Shown piece by piece: positions 1 to 8,399 of a stretch of DNA of 64,000 bases. The notes under the pieces were generated by a model that was not told the origin of the DNA, searched no databases, and saw nothing but the letters and a program-made list of their open reading frames with translations. The stretch spans positions 2,582,001-2,646,000 of the forward strand of contig NZ_CP050954.1 in NCBI RefSeq assembly GCF_012273015.1, in the 5' to 3' direction. The first letter of the stretch is position 1; every line of letters starts with the position of its first letter. Position numbers and translations under genes: made by a program. Origin of the DNA: Hymenobacter sp. BT18 (GTDB lineage Bacteria; Bacteroidota; Bacteroidia; Cytophagales; Hymenobacteraceae).

Positions 1-536
1 CGGTGGCTTTCCACGGTGCGCACGCTTAGGCACAGCTTATCGGCTATTTCTTGGTTGCTGAAGTCGCCTACCACGAGGCGCAGTACTTCTACCTCGCGCC
101 GACTAAATGGGATGGACAGGTGGGAGGTAGGCGGCAGGGCTACGCCAGGCATTGTGCCCCCGGCCGCGCCACTGAGCAAAGCGCTAATAGTGGCTACCGC
201 GGCGGCCGGGTCGGCGCTCTGGCGCAGCAGGGCGTGGGCCCCGGCTTGGAGCAGCTGCTGGCGGAGCAGAGGTGCTAGGCGTGGGCCCGTGAGGACCAAA
301 ACGAGCTGACTACCGCGGATAGTGTGCAGCTGGCGGAGCAGGGGCACGGCCGGCCCGCAAAAGGTACTATCCAGCACCACCAGCCCAAAGGCTTGCTGCC
401 GGAGCAGCGCCTGCAGCTGCCCGGCATCGGCCGTGACGGTACAGGCCAGAGCAGGCCATTGCGTTTGCAGGGTAGTCAGGAGCCCCTGTCGGTGCAGGGA
501 AGGGGGCGCCGCTACCAGCACGGTAGGAGGTCCCAT
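1..536 (-). CDS. LuxR/NarL-family response regulator, 3' end cut by window edge
   Basis: Reads from an ATG at 536 to the left edge without a stop (178 whole codons), so the C-terminus lies outside the window. The C-terminal part is a clear LuxR-type helix-turn-helix: FSRREVEVLRLV at about residues 144-155, then SNQEIADKL and SVRTVESH at 160-178. The N-terminal 120 residues have the layout of a receiver domain, with Asp56 in LVVLDSTF at the usual phosphorylation position. The acidic pair that normally follows the first strand is replaced (VLVAAPPSLHRQG), and the usual Lys near the end of the domain is Arg (HALLRQSADP). It is therefore an atypical receiver that may not be phosphorylated in the normal way. 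No partner histidine kinase lies beside it. Family assignment is firm; target genes are unknown. Confidence 0.85.
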   Translation of the reverse strand, partial: MGPPTVLVAAPPSLHRQGLLTTLQTQWPALACTVTADAGQLQALLRQQAFGLVVLDSTFCGPAVPLLRQLHTIRGSQLVLVLTGPRLAPLLRQQLLQAGAHALLRQSADPAAAVATISALLSGAAGGTMPGVALPPTSHLSIPFSRREVEVLRLVVGDFSNQEIADKLCLSVRTVESH

Positions 537-765
537 AATGGATAGGGCCATACAGACGAAGTGAAATAAACCACACGTGGATAGCGGCCGCCCAAGAGCG
601 GTCCGGTACTGCTGGCAATAGGTAGTAATAGGAAGGCGCGGTTCGTAACAGGCAGCGCCAGAGCGGAATAATCGAATGTAGCGGTTTCAGCTCCCGCTGT
701 CAATACCTGGAAGTGGGTATATTAAGAAAATAAAGTATTTGCCGGTGCACCCTGCCGGCACCAGG
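537..765. other. intergenic region without a recognised gene
   Basis: This stretch separates the small membrane protein gene from the LuxR-type regulator. Both are transcribed leftward. I see no convincing coding frame and no clear TAnnTTTG box, although a promoter for the regulator is expected here. Confidence 0.4.
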
Positions 766-1080
766 TCAGCGGTGGGCCGACAGGGGCGGCTGGCGCAAGC
801 CGGTAGTGCTGGTAAGGGGGCTCAACTCCTGCCACAGGCGGCTTTCTTCCTCGGCCGCGGAAGCCAGGATTTCCCGGGCCTCCGCCAGCAGCCGCTCCCC
901 GGGCTGCATTTCCTTGCGGTGCAGCAGGACGGCCAGCACCACCAGGGAAGCAACCGGCAGCAGACAGCCCAGAACAAACCACAGCCAGAACGAGCGGCCG
1001 TAGCTGCAGGCGCAGTAGCCGGTTACGAGGGGTATCAGCAGGAAAAGGCTAAGGGCCGCCAGCAGCAGATCAACAAACAT
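766..1080 (-). CDS. small two-helix membrane protein
   Basis: A 104-residue protein with two strongly hydrophobic segments, about residues 3-22 and 30-53, followed by a charged, Glu/Arg-rich tail (about 55-90) that is likely helical and cytoplasmic. I do not recognise the family. The gene lies 54 bp downstream of the actC-like gene in the same direction, so it could be co-transcribed with it, but nothing in its sequence shows a respiratory role. The ATG at 1080 places the first hydrophobic segment right at the N-terminus, consistent with an inner-membrane protein. Function unknown. Confidence 0.7.
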   Translation of the reverse strand: MFVDLLLAALSLFLLIPLVTGYCACSYGRSFWLWFVLGCLLPVASLVVLAVLLHRKEMQPGERLLAEAREILASAAEEESRLWQELSPLTSTTGLRQPPLSAHR

Positions 1081-1134
1081 GGCTAAGATAGGATAGGAAG
1101 TGAAGGGACACCAAGGAAAGGGCGTCGGGCTTGG

Positions 1135-2565
1135 TTAGTGACTGGCGGTTGCTGCCTCGGTTGACAGGGTGGCTTGCGGAGTGTCTTTGGGGAGCTGCCG
1201 GTACGTGGGGCCATTATCGACGGTGTACTTGAGCACGGACTTGACCTCGGCCATGTTGATGACGGGGAAGAACTTGGCAAACAGCAGGAACAAGGTGAAG
1301 AACAGGCCCAGCGTGCCCACGTAGATGCCGATGTCAATCCAGCTCGGGGAGAACATGGCCCAGGACGAGGGCAGGTAGTCGCGGTGCAGGGACGTAACGA
1401 TAATCACGAACCGCTCGAACCACATGCCGATGTTGACGATGATGGACAAGATGAAGGTGGCCGGAATCGAGTAGCGGATGCGCCGGATCCAGACCAGCTG
1501 CGGGGTAATCACGTTGCAGGTCATCATGGACCAGTAGGCCCACCAGTAGGGACCCGTGGCCCGGTTGATGAAGGCGTACTGCTCGAACTCCACCTGCGAG
1601 TACCAGGCAATGAAGAACTCGGTGATGTAGGCCACGCCCACAATCGAGCCGGTAATCATCATGATCTTGTTCATCAGGGCAATGTGCTCGAGGGTGATGT
1701 AGTCCTCCAGCTTGAACACCACCCGGGTGATGAGCATCAGGGTGAGCACCATGGCAAAGCCCGAGAAGATAGCCCCGGCCACGAAGTAGGGCGGGAAGAT
1801 GGTCGTGTGCCAGCCCGGTACAACCGAGGTGGCAAAGTCCATCGATACGATGGTGTGCACGGAGAGTACCAGCGGGGTAGACACGCCAGCCAGGATCAAG
1901 GACACCGTTTCATAGCGGGACCAGTGCTTGGCTGAGCCTTTCCAGCCCATGCTCAGCAGCGAGTACGCCACTTTGGCAATGGGGCCTTTAGCACGGTCGC
2001 GGATGGTGGCAAAGTCCGGCACCAGGCCCGTGTACCAGAACACGAGCGAGACGGTGAAATAGGTGCTGATGGCAAACACGTCCCACAGCAGCGGGGAGTT
2101 GAAGTTGGTCCAGAGCGAGCCAAAGGTGTTCTGGAGGGGAAACACCCAAAACATCAGCCAGGGCCGGCCAAGGTGCAACACCGGATACATGGCCGCGCAG
2201 ATTACGGCGAAGATGGTCATGGCCTCGGCGGCGCGGTTGATGGAGGTACGCCACTTCTGACGGAAGAGCAGCAGCACGGCCGAGATAAGCGTGCCGGCGT
2301 GGCCGATGCCCACCCACCACACGAAGTTGGTGATGTCCCAGGCCCAGCCCACCGTTTTGTTCAGCCCCCACTCCCCGATGCCGTACCACAGTGTCCGGTA
2401 AACTGAGTAGAAGAAGATGCCCAGCAGCAGCAGGGCGGCCGTGAGAGCCAAGGCCCAGCGGCGGTTGGGTTTGGCCTCCACGTGGCGGCTCACGTCCTCA
2501 GTAACGTCGTGGTAGGTTTTGCCTCCCGTAACCAAGGGCAGGCGAACGGGCGATACGTGCTGCAT
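1135..2565 (-). CDS. actC: NrfD-family membrane subunit of alternative complex III (ActC-like)
   Basis: A 476-residue polytopic membrane protein of the NrfD/PsrC family. The N-terminus ([20 protein letters not shown]) and the conserved segments around [20 protein letters not shown] and [18 protein letters not shown] are typical of ActC, one of the two large quinol-interacting membrane subunits of alternative complex III in Bacteroidota. About ten transmembrane helices can be picked out. In a complete complex, ActC works with the haem protein ActA, the iron-sulphur protein ActB, ActD, ActE and ActF to oxidise menaquinol. None of these partners is in the window: upstream are 343 bp of intergenic repeats and an antiporter, downstream a small membrane protein. 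It is therefore either a detached or duplicate actC or a stand-alone NrfD protein. Family assignment is strong; membership of a working complex is inference. Confidence 0.85.
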   Translation of the reverse strand: MQHVSPVRLPLVTGGKTYHDVTEDVSRHVEAKPNRRWALALTAALLLLGIFFYSVYRTLWYGIGEWGLNKTVGWAWDITNFVWWVGIGHAGTLISAVLLLFRQKWRTSINRAAEAMTIFAVICAAMYPVLHLGRPWLMFWVFPLQNTFGSLWTNFNSPLLWDVFAISTYFTVSLVFWYTGLVPDFATIRDRAKGPIAKVAYSLLSMGWKGSAKHWSRYETVSLILAGVSTPLVLSVHTIVSMDFATSVVPGWHTTIFPPYFVAGAIFSGFAMVLTLMLITRVVFKLEDYITLEHIALMNKIMMITGSIVGVAYITEFFIAWYSQVEFEQYAFINRATGPYWWAYWSMMTCNVITPQLVWIRRIRYSIPATFILSIIVNIGMWFERFVIIVTSLHRDYLPSSWAMFSPSWIDIGIYVGTLGLFFTLFLLFAKFFPVINMAEVKSVLKYTVDNGPTYRQLPKDTPQATLSTEAATASH

Positions 2566-2716
2566 AACACAAGCGAATTGGTATGCCGCAAAGCACGCTC
2601 CCGCTCACCCCCAAATCCTTGATTGTACGCAAGGTTTACAACCCCTCCAACGCCTTGGCGCCTTGTTAGCGTATAGCTGTCGAGGCCACTGTAGAGTATG
2701 CACAGTAAATAAAAAG

Positions 2717-2817
2717 ACCGTCATTCTGAGCGGAGTCGAAGCATCTCTAGCGCTTCGTTGCAAGGCCAATTAGTTAGCCAGAGGTAGAGATGCTTCGGCT
2801 CCGCTCAGCATGACGGT
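2717..2817. repeat. intergenic hairpin repeat, copy A (decaying)
   Basis: Two 32-nt arms (2717-2748 and 2786-2817) are complementary except for two positions. The core is GTCAT(T/G)CTGAGCGGAG followed by (T/C)CGAAGCATCTCT. The arms stop matching towards the loop, where the other copies in this window carry a GCTTCGTT end. It belongs to the same family as the copies at 13738-13828 and 17962-18051. Confidence 0.85.
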
Positions 2818-2840
2818 TACTTTGGCAATGTCAGTTCGCG

Positions 2841-2868
2841 AGGTGCTTCGACACGTTCAGTATGACGT
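2841..2868. repeat. half copy of the intergenic hairpin repeat
   Basis: A single arm of the same family, AGGTGCTTCGACACGTTCAG followed by TATGACGT. It lies 23 bp from copy A and has no matching second arm. Confidence 0.6.
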
Positions 2869-2908
2869 TCTGAGGCGCTAAAACTTGTGTTTGCTCACTA
2901 TGCGCGCC

Positions 2909-4531
2909 TTAGTGGGGCATGTGGCTGATCTTGGCCTCGTCGAGGTCGAGCTGGGCTTCCTGGTGGCGGAGCATTTCTTCTTCAAACACATCCTCGGCCC
3001 GTAGCACAAACAGCTCCTCGCGCTGCACCTGCAGCACGTCCAGCAGCACCTGGTGGTAGCGCTGCAGGGCCTGGCGCTTGTTTTCGTCGTAGTCGAGGGC
3101 TTCGAGCAGGTTGCCGGTGCGCTGGGCCTCGGCCTGCATGCGCTGCTGCAGGGCGGCTATCATTTCGTTGGCCTGAATATCGGAGGTGTAGTGCCGGGCC
3201 AGGTGGGCTAGGGCCACGTGCCGCAGCCGCAGTCGGATACCGGCTTCCTGCTCGTCGGTGGGCATACGGTCCTCAATGTCGGCCACGCCCGTGAGGCGGA
3301 TAATGGCCGGCAGGGTGAGGCCCTGAAACACGAGCGTGACCAGAATTACCACGAAGGTGATAAACAGAATGAGGTTGCGCTGCGGAAAGGGTTGCCCGTT
3401 GCTCAGCAGCAAAGGCACGGCCAGAGCCGAGGCCAAGGACACCACCCCGCGCATGCCGGCCCACCCGATGATAATGGGGCCCTGCCAGCCGGGGCTGGTT
3501 TCCTGGGTGCGGATGCTGCGAAACAGCAGGCGCGGCACAAAGGCGGCCGGAAACATCCACACCAGCCTGATCAGGATAACGATGGCGCTGATGATAAGGC
3601 CGTAGCTGATGGCCTGCCCAAGCGAATAGGAGCCCAGCCCGTGCACCGCCACCGGCAGCTCCAGCCCAATGAGAATAAACACCAGCCCATTGAGGGCAAA
3701 CCCTACGCTGGTCCACACGCTGTTGGCCTGCAGGCGGGTATCGGCATCGAATACCCGATGGGAGTGGTAGGAGAGCATCAGCCCCCCGCTCACCACGGCC
3801 AGCACGCCCGAGAAGTGAAATTCCTCGGCCAGCAGGTACATCACGTAAGGGGCAATAAACGTGAGCACCGTATTGATGCTGGGCGTAGTAGGCAGGTACT
3901 TGTGAATGAGGTAGAAGCCGTAGCCCACCGCCAGCCCTATAGCCAGCCCCAAGCCGCTGGCCAGCAGAAACGAAGTAGCCGCCTGCTGCCACACAAACGT
4001 GCCCGACACCACGGCCGCCAGGGCAAACCGGAAGACAATCAGGGAGCTGGCATCGTTAATCAGGCTTTCCCCCTCCAGGATGCTGGTCACGCGGCGCGGC
4101 ACCTTGATGCCCTTAAGCACGGAGGTGGCCGCCACGGCATCGGGTGGGGAGATAATGCCGCCCAACAGGAACCCCAGCGCCAGCGTGAAGCCCGGAATCA
4201 TGGCCCGGCTCACGTAGGCTATGATGATGGAGGTAAAGAACACCAGCCCGAACGCCAGCAGGGCAATAGGGCGTTTCCACCGCCAGAAATCTTTCCAGGA
4301 AGTGTCCCAGGCGGCCTGGTAGAGCAGGGGCGGCAGGAAGATGAGGAAGATCAGGTCGGGGTTGATGGTGATGGGCGGCAGCCCCGGCACGAAGCTGAGC
4401 GCCAGCCCGGCCAGCACCAGAAAGATGGGGTAGGAGATGCGCAGCTTCTGGCTCAGCATCACGAGCAGCAGCATGGCAAACAGCAGGCCCAGGACCAGAA
4501 GTATTGTTTCGTGCAGCGCGGTGTCGTGCAT
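2909..4531 (-). CDS. CPA1-family Na+/H+ antiporter
   Basis: A 540-residue protein with about twelve transmembrane helices in the first 410 residues and a soluble, charged C-terminal domain of roughly 120 residues. Recognisable CPA1 signatures are FLPPLLYQAAWDTSW near residue 67, the helix GGIISPPDAVAATSVL with the conserved Asp, and LEGESLINDASSLIVF, which carries the ND pair of the ion-binding site. The family exchanges Na+ or K+ for H+ at the inner membrane in pH and salt homeostasis. The C-terminal region, rich in Glu, Gln and Arg, is probably a cytoplasmic regulatory tail. It is divergent from the zinc-ribbon protein gene with a 223-bp spacer and looks monocistronic. The sequence TACTTTTT lies 4 nt before the ATG on its own strand and resembles the -7 box weakly. 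Ion specificity cannot be read from sequence. Confidence 0.9.
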   Translation of the reverse strand: MHDTALHETILLVLGLLFAMLLLVMLSQKLRISYPIFLVLAGLALSFVPGLPPITINPDLIFLIFLPPLLYQAAWDTSWKDFWRWKRPIALLAFGLVFFTSIIIAYVSRAMIPGFTLALGFLLGGIISPPDAVAATSVLKGIKVPRRVTSILEGESLINDASSLIVFRFALAAVVSGTFVWQQAATSFLLASGLGLAIGLAVGYGFYLIHKYLPTTPSINTVLTFIAPYVMYLLAEEFHFSGVLAVVSGGLMLSYHSHRVFDADTRLQANSVWTSVGFALNGLVFILIGLELPVAVHGLGSYSLGQAISYGLIISAIVILIRLVWMFPAAFVPRLLFRSIRTQETSPGWQGPIIIGWAGMRGVVSLASALAVPLLLSNGQPFPQRNLILFITFVVILVTLVFQGLTLPAIIRLTGVADIEDRMPTDEQEAGIRLRLRHVALAHLARHYTSDIQANEMIAALQQRMQAEAQRTGNLLEALDYDENKRQALQRYHQVLLDVLQVQREELFVLRAEDVFEEEMLRHQEAQLDLDEAKISHMPH

Positions 4532-4754
4532 GAGTAAAAAGTAGTTTTAGCGGCGGGCGGCCAGCACCCGCAGCCGGAAGGTAGTGGCTCGATGGTAAAA
4601 ACGCTATTCCGGGCAGCCCGGCGGCTTCCGTAGGCCCGGGGGCAGGCAATAGACTACGTTTAGGCAACTTGCGCCGAAACCACCAACTACCGCCTAATTT
4701 GCGGCGCGCCCCGCCGGTAGCTTCCTGCTGCCGATCAGATTATCCGGGTACTAT

Positions 4755-6086
4755 ATGGCCAAAGCAATAAAAGCAATTGAGTGCCCCAAGTGTGGCAGCA
4801 CGCAGAAGGCCCTGGTGAGCCCCGAGGTGTTCCGCTGCGAGAACTGCGGCACGGAATACTTTCTCGACAACGACGACATCAACATCAACTACACGGTACG
4901 GCAGGTAGCGCCGCCCACCGGCCCGGCCCCAAAGCTGCGCGTGCTGGCCGGTGTGGTGGCAGTGGTGGCCTTACTCCTGGTTTTCGGAGTCCGGCAGCTG
5001 TTCACCCGGGATGCGCCCCAGCCCGTGTTCGTAGCGTCCGTGCCGGCTGCGCCGGCCGAGGAAGAAAAGAGTAGCAAGTTTAGCTTCAGCAGCCGCGAAG
5101 CCCTGCTTTACCTTGCGCCTACGCAGAAGCCCGTGCTCTTCCAGGTGGGCACGCGTAGCTACGACGGCGAAACCCAGGATAGCAGCTACGCGGTGTTTGC
5201 CGATGCTACTACCGGGACGGCGCTGAAAAGTGTGCCCGTGCCCATTCCGCCCGGCGCTTCTTCCCCCGATTTCGACCTCAAGCAGTTTTCGAACGGCGAC
5301 CTGTACCTGATTGCCAACAAAACGGCCGTGTACCGCGTGGACAAAGCCGCCAACAGCCTGAAAGAGGTAACCAAGCCCCTGTTTCAGGGGCAGCCGAAGC
5401 TGACCAGCGGCATTGCCACCGTAGAAGCCGGCGACGACGACTACGGCGACTACTTCGCCCTGTTCACCAACGACGGCCGCAACCTGATGTACTTCCCGCT
5501 GATTCATCAGGTGTACACCCAGGATGATTTTTACGAGGCCCGGCACGGCTTCAAGACCCTGCAGCCCCGGGCCCCTACCAAGACGGCCTTCATCTTCAGC
5601 CGCAAAAGCACCACCTACCCCGAGGATAAAATCCAGCTAATCAAGTACCAGTACCGCGACAATGGCGGCGGGGCCCGGGACCTACCCCGTTTTGAGTGGA
5701 GCGACGACTACGGCGGCTCGGGCATTTTCACCGACGCCGACCCGCACGTGAAGCGCCTTATCACGCCCTACGAGCTGAAAGAAGCCCGGGTGCTTTCCTA
5801 CACCGACTTCACCCCGGGCCGGTTGTACTTCGACCCCAGCCTGCTGTACGCCGACGCCGACTACGTGCTGATTTCATTTAAGCCCACTGCCTCGCCCACC
5901 ATTCCAGTCTCCGTCCAATGCCTGGATGCCCGCACCGGCGCTATCCGCTTCACCCAGCCCCTGGCGGCGTCCGACAGCCCCGACCGGGCCATCCGCTATG
6001 CGCAGGGGTTTGCGCTGCAGGACGGCCGTCAGACGTATACCCTCAGCCTGAGTGGGCAACTCCAGAAATACCCTGAACTTCCGTAG
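4755..6086 (+). CDS. zinc-ribbon membrane-anchored protein with large C-terminal domain
   Basis: A 443-residue protein. Residues 10-31 form a zinc ribbon with two CxxC knuckles (Cys10/Cys13 and Cys28/Cys31). A single transmembrane segment follows at about 63-83. The remaining 350 residues are an extracytoplasmic domain with repeated aromatic/Gly/Asp strands suggesting a beta-propeller-like fold. The zinc ribbon would sit in the cytoplasm and the large domain outside it. The next gene, an SPFH-SHOCT protein, starts 2 bp after the stop, so the two are almost certainly co-translated. Zinc ribbons are often found with YdjI-like SPFH proteins, supporting a shared membrane-stress or membrane-organisation role. 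The function of the C-terminal domain is not recognised. Confidence 0.75.
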   Translation: MAKAIKAIECPKCGSTQKALVSPEVFRCENCGTEYFLDNDDININYTVRQVAPPTGPAPKLRVLAGVVAVVALLLVFGVRQLFTRDAPQPVFVASVPAAPAEEEKSSKFSFSSREALLYLAPTQKPVLFQVGTRSYDGETQDSSYAVFADATTGTALKSVPVPIPPGASSPDFDLKQFSNGDLYLIANKTAVYRVDKAANSLKEVTKPLFQGQPKLTSGIATVEAGDDDYGDYFALFTNDGRNLMYFPLIHQVYTQDDFYEARHGFKTLQPRAPTKTAFIFSRKSTTYPEDKIQLIKYQYRDNGGGARDLPRFEWSDDYGGSGIFTDADPHVKRLITPYELKEARVLSYTDFTPGRLYFDPSLLYADADYVLISFKPTASPTIPVSVQCLDARTGAIRFTQPLAASDSPDRAIRYAQGFALQDGRQTYTLSLSGQLQKYPELP

Positions 6087-6088
6087 CT

Positions 6089-7090
6089 ATGGCTTTTCGC
6101 TTTTTTCGCAACCAGCTGGCCTCCGTCATTGAGTGGGCCAACCCGCAGCCGGGGGTGCTGCTGGCGAAGTTTCCCGCCGAGCACGACGAGCTCAAGAACG
6201 CCAGCAAGCTCATCATCGGGCCGGGGCAGGGGGCTTTGCTGGTGTACGAAGGCCGAGTGGCTGATGCGCTGACCACGGAGGGTATCTACAACCTCGAAAC
6301 GGAGAACACGCCCTTCATTACCACGCTCACCAAGCTGCGCACGGGCTTCGAGAGCGAGCATAAGGTGAAGGTCTACTTCTTCCGGTGGGCCGAAAACGTG
6401 AACCAGGGCTGGGGTACCGCCATGCCCATCAAGTACGTGGACCCGGTGTACCAGCTGCCCGTGGAGCTGGGCGCCAACGGCAGCTTTTCCTTTCGCCTCG
6501 ACGATGGGCAGCGGTTCTTCGCCGAAATAGCCGGCCAGCAGGACCTCTACACCGTGCAGCAGGCCCGGGCGCTGCTGCAAAGCCGTATCCCGTCGGTGCT
6601 GGCTACCGTGCTGGCCTCGGCGCAGTTTTCTTACCAGCAGATTGACGCGCACCTCGGCCCGCTCTCGGCTCAGCTCCAGGAACTGCTGATCCCCGAGTTT
6701 GCCCGCCTCGGTTGCGCGCTAACGGACTTCCGCATCAACGGCACCGTCTTCGACAAGGCCTCTCAGCAGCGCATTGGCCGCATTTCCGACGTGTCGGCCG
6801 ACGCCCAGGCCGCCGCCGCCGGGGGGCTCAACTACGCCGAGCTGGAAAAGCTGAAAGCCCTGCGCGACGCGGCCCGCAACGAAAGCGGCTTGGCCGGCGC
6901 GGGCCTGCAGCTGGGTGCGGGGGCCGAGCTAGGCCGGGTTTTCGCCACCGAAAAGCAGGAAGCCACCAGCACCCCCACCAGCGTCGACCCGGTGCAGCAG
7001 CTCCAGAAGCTCAAGCTCCTGCTCACCGAGGGCATCATCACCCAGGAGGAATTTGACACCAAAAAGAAAGGCTGGCTTGACCAGCTCTAA
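6089..7090 (+). CDS. SPFH-domain protein with C-terminal SHOCT domain (YdjI-like)
   Basis: A 333-residue soluble protein. Residues 1-210 form an SPFH/band-7 type domain of the YdjI or virion-core-like group, with motifs IEWANPQPGVLLAKFP, IIGPGQGALLVYEG and KVYFFRWAENVNQGWGTAMP. A linker rich in Ala/Gly and a short amphipathic segment (about 235-290) lead to a SHOCT domain at 298-333 (QLQKLKLLLTEGIITQEEFD), a short oligomerisation motif. Members of this group have no transmembrane helix and are thought to assemble at membranes. It sits between the zinc-ribbon membrane protein (2-bp gap) and a two-helix membrane protein (12-bp gap), so the three genes form one operon. The likely job is membrane stress or scaffold assembly; this is inference from family and context. 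Confidence 0.85.
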   Translation: MAFRFFRNQLASVIEWANPQPGVLLAKFPAEHDELKNASKLIIGPGQGALLVYEGRVADALTTEGIYNLETENTPFITTLTKLRTGFESEHKVKVYFFRWAENVNQGWGTAMPIKYVDPVYQLPVELGANGSFSFRLDDGQRFFAEIAGQQDLYTVQQARALLQSRIPSVLATVLASAQFSYQQIDAHLGPLSAQLQELLIPEFARLGCALTDFRINGTVFDKASQQRIGRISDVSADAQAAAAGGLNYAELEKLKALRDAARNESGLAGAGLQLGAGAELGRVFATEKQEATSTPTSVDPVQQLQKLKLLLTEGIITQEEFDTKKKGWLDQL

Positions 7091-7102
7091 CCCTACTTCC
7101 TT

Positions 7103-7342
7103 ATGAAAAAGCTACTGGGCGCGGCCATCGTGCTGCTTTGCCTGACTCTGGCCGTCCTTGGTGTGTTGCGCGTCTGGGGTGTTTCGGTGGTCAGCTCCTC
7201 TACGCTGCTCCGTAGCGGCCTCACGCTAGGCATTCTGGCCGCTACCCTAGTGGTGCTGGTTGTCATTCGGTTTGCCTTCTTCTCGAACCCTGCCGCGGGT
7301 TACGATGCGCAGCGGGGCAACCGGGCCCATCCCAAGCGGTAG
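7103..7342 (+). CDS. small two-helix membrane protein of the SPFH operon
   Basis: A 79-residue protein with hydrophobic segments at about 4-26 and 38-62 and a short polar tail ending in AHPKR. It follows the SPFH-SHOCT gene by 12 bp in the same direction and is probably the third cistron of that operon. I do not recognise a family. Size and topology fit a membrane anchor or accessory subunit for the SPFH assembly, but nothing in the sequence proves this. Confidence 0.65.
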   Translation: MKKLLGAAIVLLCLTLAVLGVLRVWGVSVVSSSTLLRSGLTLGILAATLVVLVVIRFAFFSNPAAGYDAQRGNRAHPKR

Positions 7343-7387
7343 CCAAGTGTCGGCAAGAGCAGTTCAGCACGTACCTTGGGCCTTGCC

Positions 7388-8332
7388 ATGACCGACTTGC
7401 CCCACTACCTCACGCGTTTTCGCAAGCTCAAAACCAGTAGGCTGAGTGGGGAGGAAGCACCGTATAAGCCCGCCTTGCTGCTGGCCGTGCTCGAAGGCAT
7501 CGAAGAAGGCGCTATTCAGGACAACCAGATCATCATTACGCCGGAATTGCTGGCCGCCTTTCAAAGCAACTGCCGCGACCTGAGCGTGTCGGGGCGGTTT
7601 CGGGCCAACAACTTTGCCCTGCCGTTCTACCACCTCACCGGCGAGAAGTTCTGGCACCTGCACACCCACTTCGGCCAGCCTCTGGTGCTCACGGCTTCCG
7701 GCTCTCCGCGCAGCCTGGGCCACCTGCGCCAGGTAGTAGCCTACGCCGCCCTCGATGAAGCCCTCTGGCGGCTGCTCCAGGACCAGGCCACCCGCCACGT
7801 GTTCCGCGACGCCCTGCTGGACCGCTACTTTCCGCAAACCCGCTTCCGTTACCGCCCCACGGCCGGCCCCGAGGCGTTGCAGGCGCTGGGCCGCCAGATG
7901 CTGGAGGAGCCGGCCGCTGTCTATCGGACCCATATCAACCTCGCCGATGAAGTAGAAACGGCGGTGCGCAGCGCTGTTTTTAAGCGGGAAGTGCTGCGGG
8001 TGTACAACTACACTTGCGCCATTTCGGGGCTGCAGCTCATCAGCACCGGCACCAGCGCCGTCGCGCCCCTGCTCGATGCCTGCCACATTGTACCCTGGTC
8101 TATCAGCCACGACGACACCATCGGCAACGGCCTGGCTTTGACGCCCACCCTGCACCGTGCCTTCGACCGCCACCTGCTCCGCATCGACCAGGACTACCGC
8201 GTGCGCATAGCGGCCTCCTTCCGCGAGCTGCGTGGTGCCGAGCATGGGCTCCTGCAGTTTGAGGGCCAGCCGCTGCGGCTACCCGAGCGCGCGGAGTGGT
8301 GGCCCCGGCGGGAAGGATTTGGAGGCAGGTGA
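7388..8332 (+). CDS. HNH endonuclease with N-terminal ScoMcrA-SBD-like domain
   Basis: A 314-residue protein from the ATG at 7388; an upstream TTG at 7376 is a less likely start. The C-terminal third is an HNH_2-type nuclease: Cys210, then DACHIVPWS with His233, NGLALTPTL with Asn247, and LHRAFDRH with His256, the expected order of ββα-Me residues. The N-terminal 150 residues carry YKPALLLAVLEG (26-37) and FALPFYHLTGEKFWHLH (76-92). This spacing resembles the sulphur-binding domain found before HNH domains in ScoMcrA-like restriction enzymes that cut phosphorothioate-modified DNA. It may thus be a modification-dependent (type IV) restriction enzyme. No modification genes are nearby. TACCTTGG ends 8 nt before the ATG, resembling a -7 box. 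The nuclease call is strong; the sulphur-binding domain is tentative. Confidence 0.75.
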   Translation: MTDLPHYLTRFRKLKTSRLSGEEAPYKPALLLAVLEGIEEGAIQDNQIIITPELLAAFQSNCRDLSVSGRFRANNFALPFYHLTGEKFWHLHTHFGQPLVLTASGSPRSLGHLRQVVAYAALDEALWRLLQDQATRHVFRDALLDRYFPQTRFRYRPTAGPEALQALGRQMLEEPAAVYRTHINLADEVETAVRSAVFKREVLRVYNYTCAISGLQLISTGTSAVAPLLDACHIVPWSISHDDTIGNGLALTPTLHRAFDRHLLRIDQDYRVRIAASFRELRGAEHGLLQFEGQPLRLPERAEWWPRREGFGGR

Positions 8333-8399
8333 GCTAAAACGACAGAAGGCTACCCCGAGGCCTTTCCTGTATATGATGCTGAAAACGGGCGTTGGTGCT

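Larger units (their letters stand above)
2566..2908. other. 343-bp intergenic region made largely of hairpin repeats
   Basis: No coding frame is supported here. The region lies between the stop of the antiporter gene and the start of the actC-like gene, both leftward. It contains one full copy of the intergenic hairpin repeat (2717-2817) and a half copy (2841-2868). The part next to actC (about 2566-2700) presumably carries its promoter, but I see no good TAnnTTTG box. Confidence 0.5.

Noticed and set aside
3218..4537. A 439-codon open frame on the plus strand opposite the antiporter gene
   Set aside because: Its translation is very rich in His, Gln, Gly and Arg with no hydrophobic pattern or motif. 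The opposite strand encodes a clear CPA1 antiporter. This is the usual mirror frame of a GC-rich gene.
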